Made by a program: the position numbers and the translations under genes
The notes under the pieces: generated by a model
The model's input: the letters and a program-made list of their open reading frames with translations, nothing else
What the model was told of the DNA's origin: nothing
The model's database searches: none
In this document: positions 7,032 through 7,198 of the stretch, in pieces
Numbering within the stretch: the first letter of the stretch is position 1
How the letters are laid out: the number at the start of each line of letters is the position of its first letter
Source of the DNA: Bifidobacteriaceae bacterium
GTDB lineage: Bacteria; Actinomycetota; Actinomycetes; Actinomycetales; WQXJ01
Direction: 5' to 3'
DNA length: 7,198 nt
Assembly (NCBI GenBank): GCA_031278075.1
Contig: JAITLE010000214.1
Location: forward strand, 1 to 7,198

Positions 7032-7189
7032 CTACACTTCTCGTCTCTGGCGGGAGAAGTGTAGGAATGGTCACGCCCGCCCGGATCGGCGTCAACCGGG
7101 CTGGAACCAGCGTAAGCCTCTGACCTGCGGAAACACGTCCCGAGGGGTTTCACGGTCAACCCGCGGGCCGGGGCGTGGGACGCGGAACT
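7032..7189. repeat. Array unit 4 (divergent second half)
   Basis: Arms at 7032-7042 and 7054-7064, loop GTCTCTGGCGG. From about 7113 the sequence departs from the other units: AAGCCTCTGACCTGCGG replaces the usual text and GTCTAGAC becomes GTCAACCC at 7155-7162. The last 22 or so bases return to consensus. The length stays 158. Confidence 0.88.
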
Positions 7190-7198
7190 CTACACTTC
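7190..7198. repeat. Array unit 5, first 9 bases only
   Basis: CTACACTTC, the beginning of the left arm in exact register, then the window ends. Confidence 0.8.

Larger units (their letters stand above)
6540..7198. repeat. Tandem array of 158-bp non-coding units with conserved palindrome, open at right edge
   Basis: The inverted-repeat core starts at 6558, 6716, 6874, 7032 and 7190: four intervals of exactly 158 bp and therefore no net insertion or deletion. Units 1 and 2 differ by about 11 substitutions and units 2 and 3 by about 13-15; unit 4 diverges in its second half. Bases 6540-6557 are a degenerate copy of a unit end (two bases missing), marking the left boundary; the array continues past the window. 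Since 158 is not a multiple of 3, any reading frame shifts at each unit. The short open frames on both strands here are therefore not a conserved protein. I do not recognise the family. It could be a minisatellite, an array of protein-binding sites, or tandem small-RNA genes. It lies upstream of tig. Confidence 0.92.

Noticed and set aside
6558..7064. Array of intrinsic terminators
   Set aside because: The hairpins are not followed by T-runs on either strand (GAAT on one side, AGTTCC on the other).
6470..7159. Several overlapping open frames across the repeat array with repeated peptide text on the minus strand
   Set aside because: The 158-bp period is not divisible by 3, so the same DNA is read in a different frame in each unit. 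No frame is conserved, no ribosome sites stand out, and the peptides look like no known fold.
6558..7198. CRISPR array
   Set aside because: The 33-bp palindromic element recurs every 158 bp, but the 125-bp intervals are themselves repeats rather than unique spacers, and no cas genes are nearby.

Overview
The window is strongly GC-rich DNA. It carries two ClpP peptidase paralogues in tandem (ClpP1 and ClpP2, each with its own Ser-His-Asp triad) next to trigger factor, and an actinobacterial-type GlmS. This points to an actinobacterium; the sequence does not let me name the genus. All five protein genes are on the minus strand, so the window reads right to left.

Layout from right to left. (i) 6540-7198: a non-coding tandem array with a period of exactly 158 bp. 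It has four full units and the start of a fifth, and continues past the right edge. Every full unit holds the same 11-bp inverted repeat (CTACACTTCTC and GAGAAGTGTAG around an 11-nt loop). (ii) 6402-5014: tig, trigger factor. (iii) 4770-4150 and 4139-3462: clpP1 and clpP2, a tightly coupled pair in which the clpP2 ribosome binding site overlaps the clpP1 stop codon. A 14-bp palindrome lies just upstream of clpP1. (iv) 3245-1389: glmS, glutamine:fructose-6-phosphate aminotransferase, apparently on a leaderless transcript. (v) 1205-1: nnr, the bifunctional NAD(P)HX epimerase/dehydratase, cut by the left edge after 401 codons.

The right part is a proteostasis block: trigger factor meets nascent chains at the ribosome exit, and ClpP1P2 is the proteolytic chamber fed by Clp ATPases. 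The usual next gene, clpX, is absent, and glmS follows clpP2 instead. The left part is a cell-wall precursor and metabolite-repair block (glmS, then nnr). In many actinobacteria that block leads into alr and tsaE, which would lie beyond the left edge.

The protein genes are ordinary housekeeping genes. The one element that standard annotation does not explain is the 158-bp array: invariant palindrome arms, no indels between units, and a mosaic pattern of variation among units. I do not recognise it as a known family and can only describe its structure.
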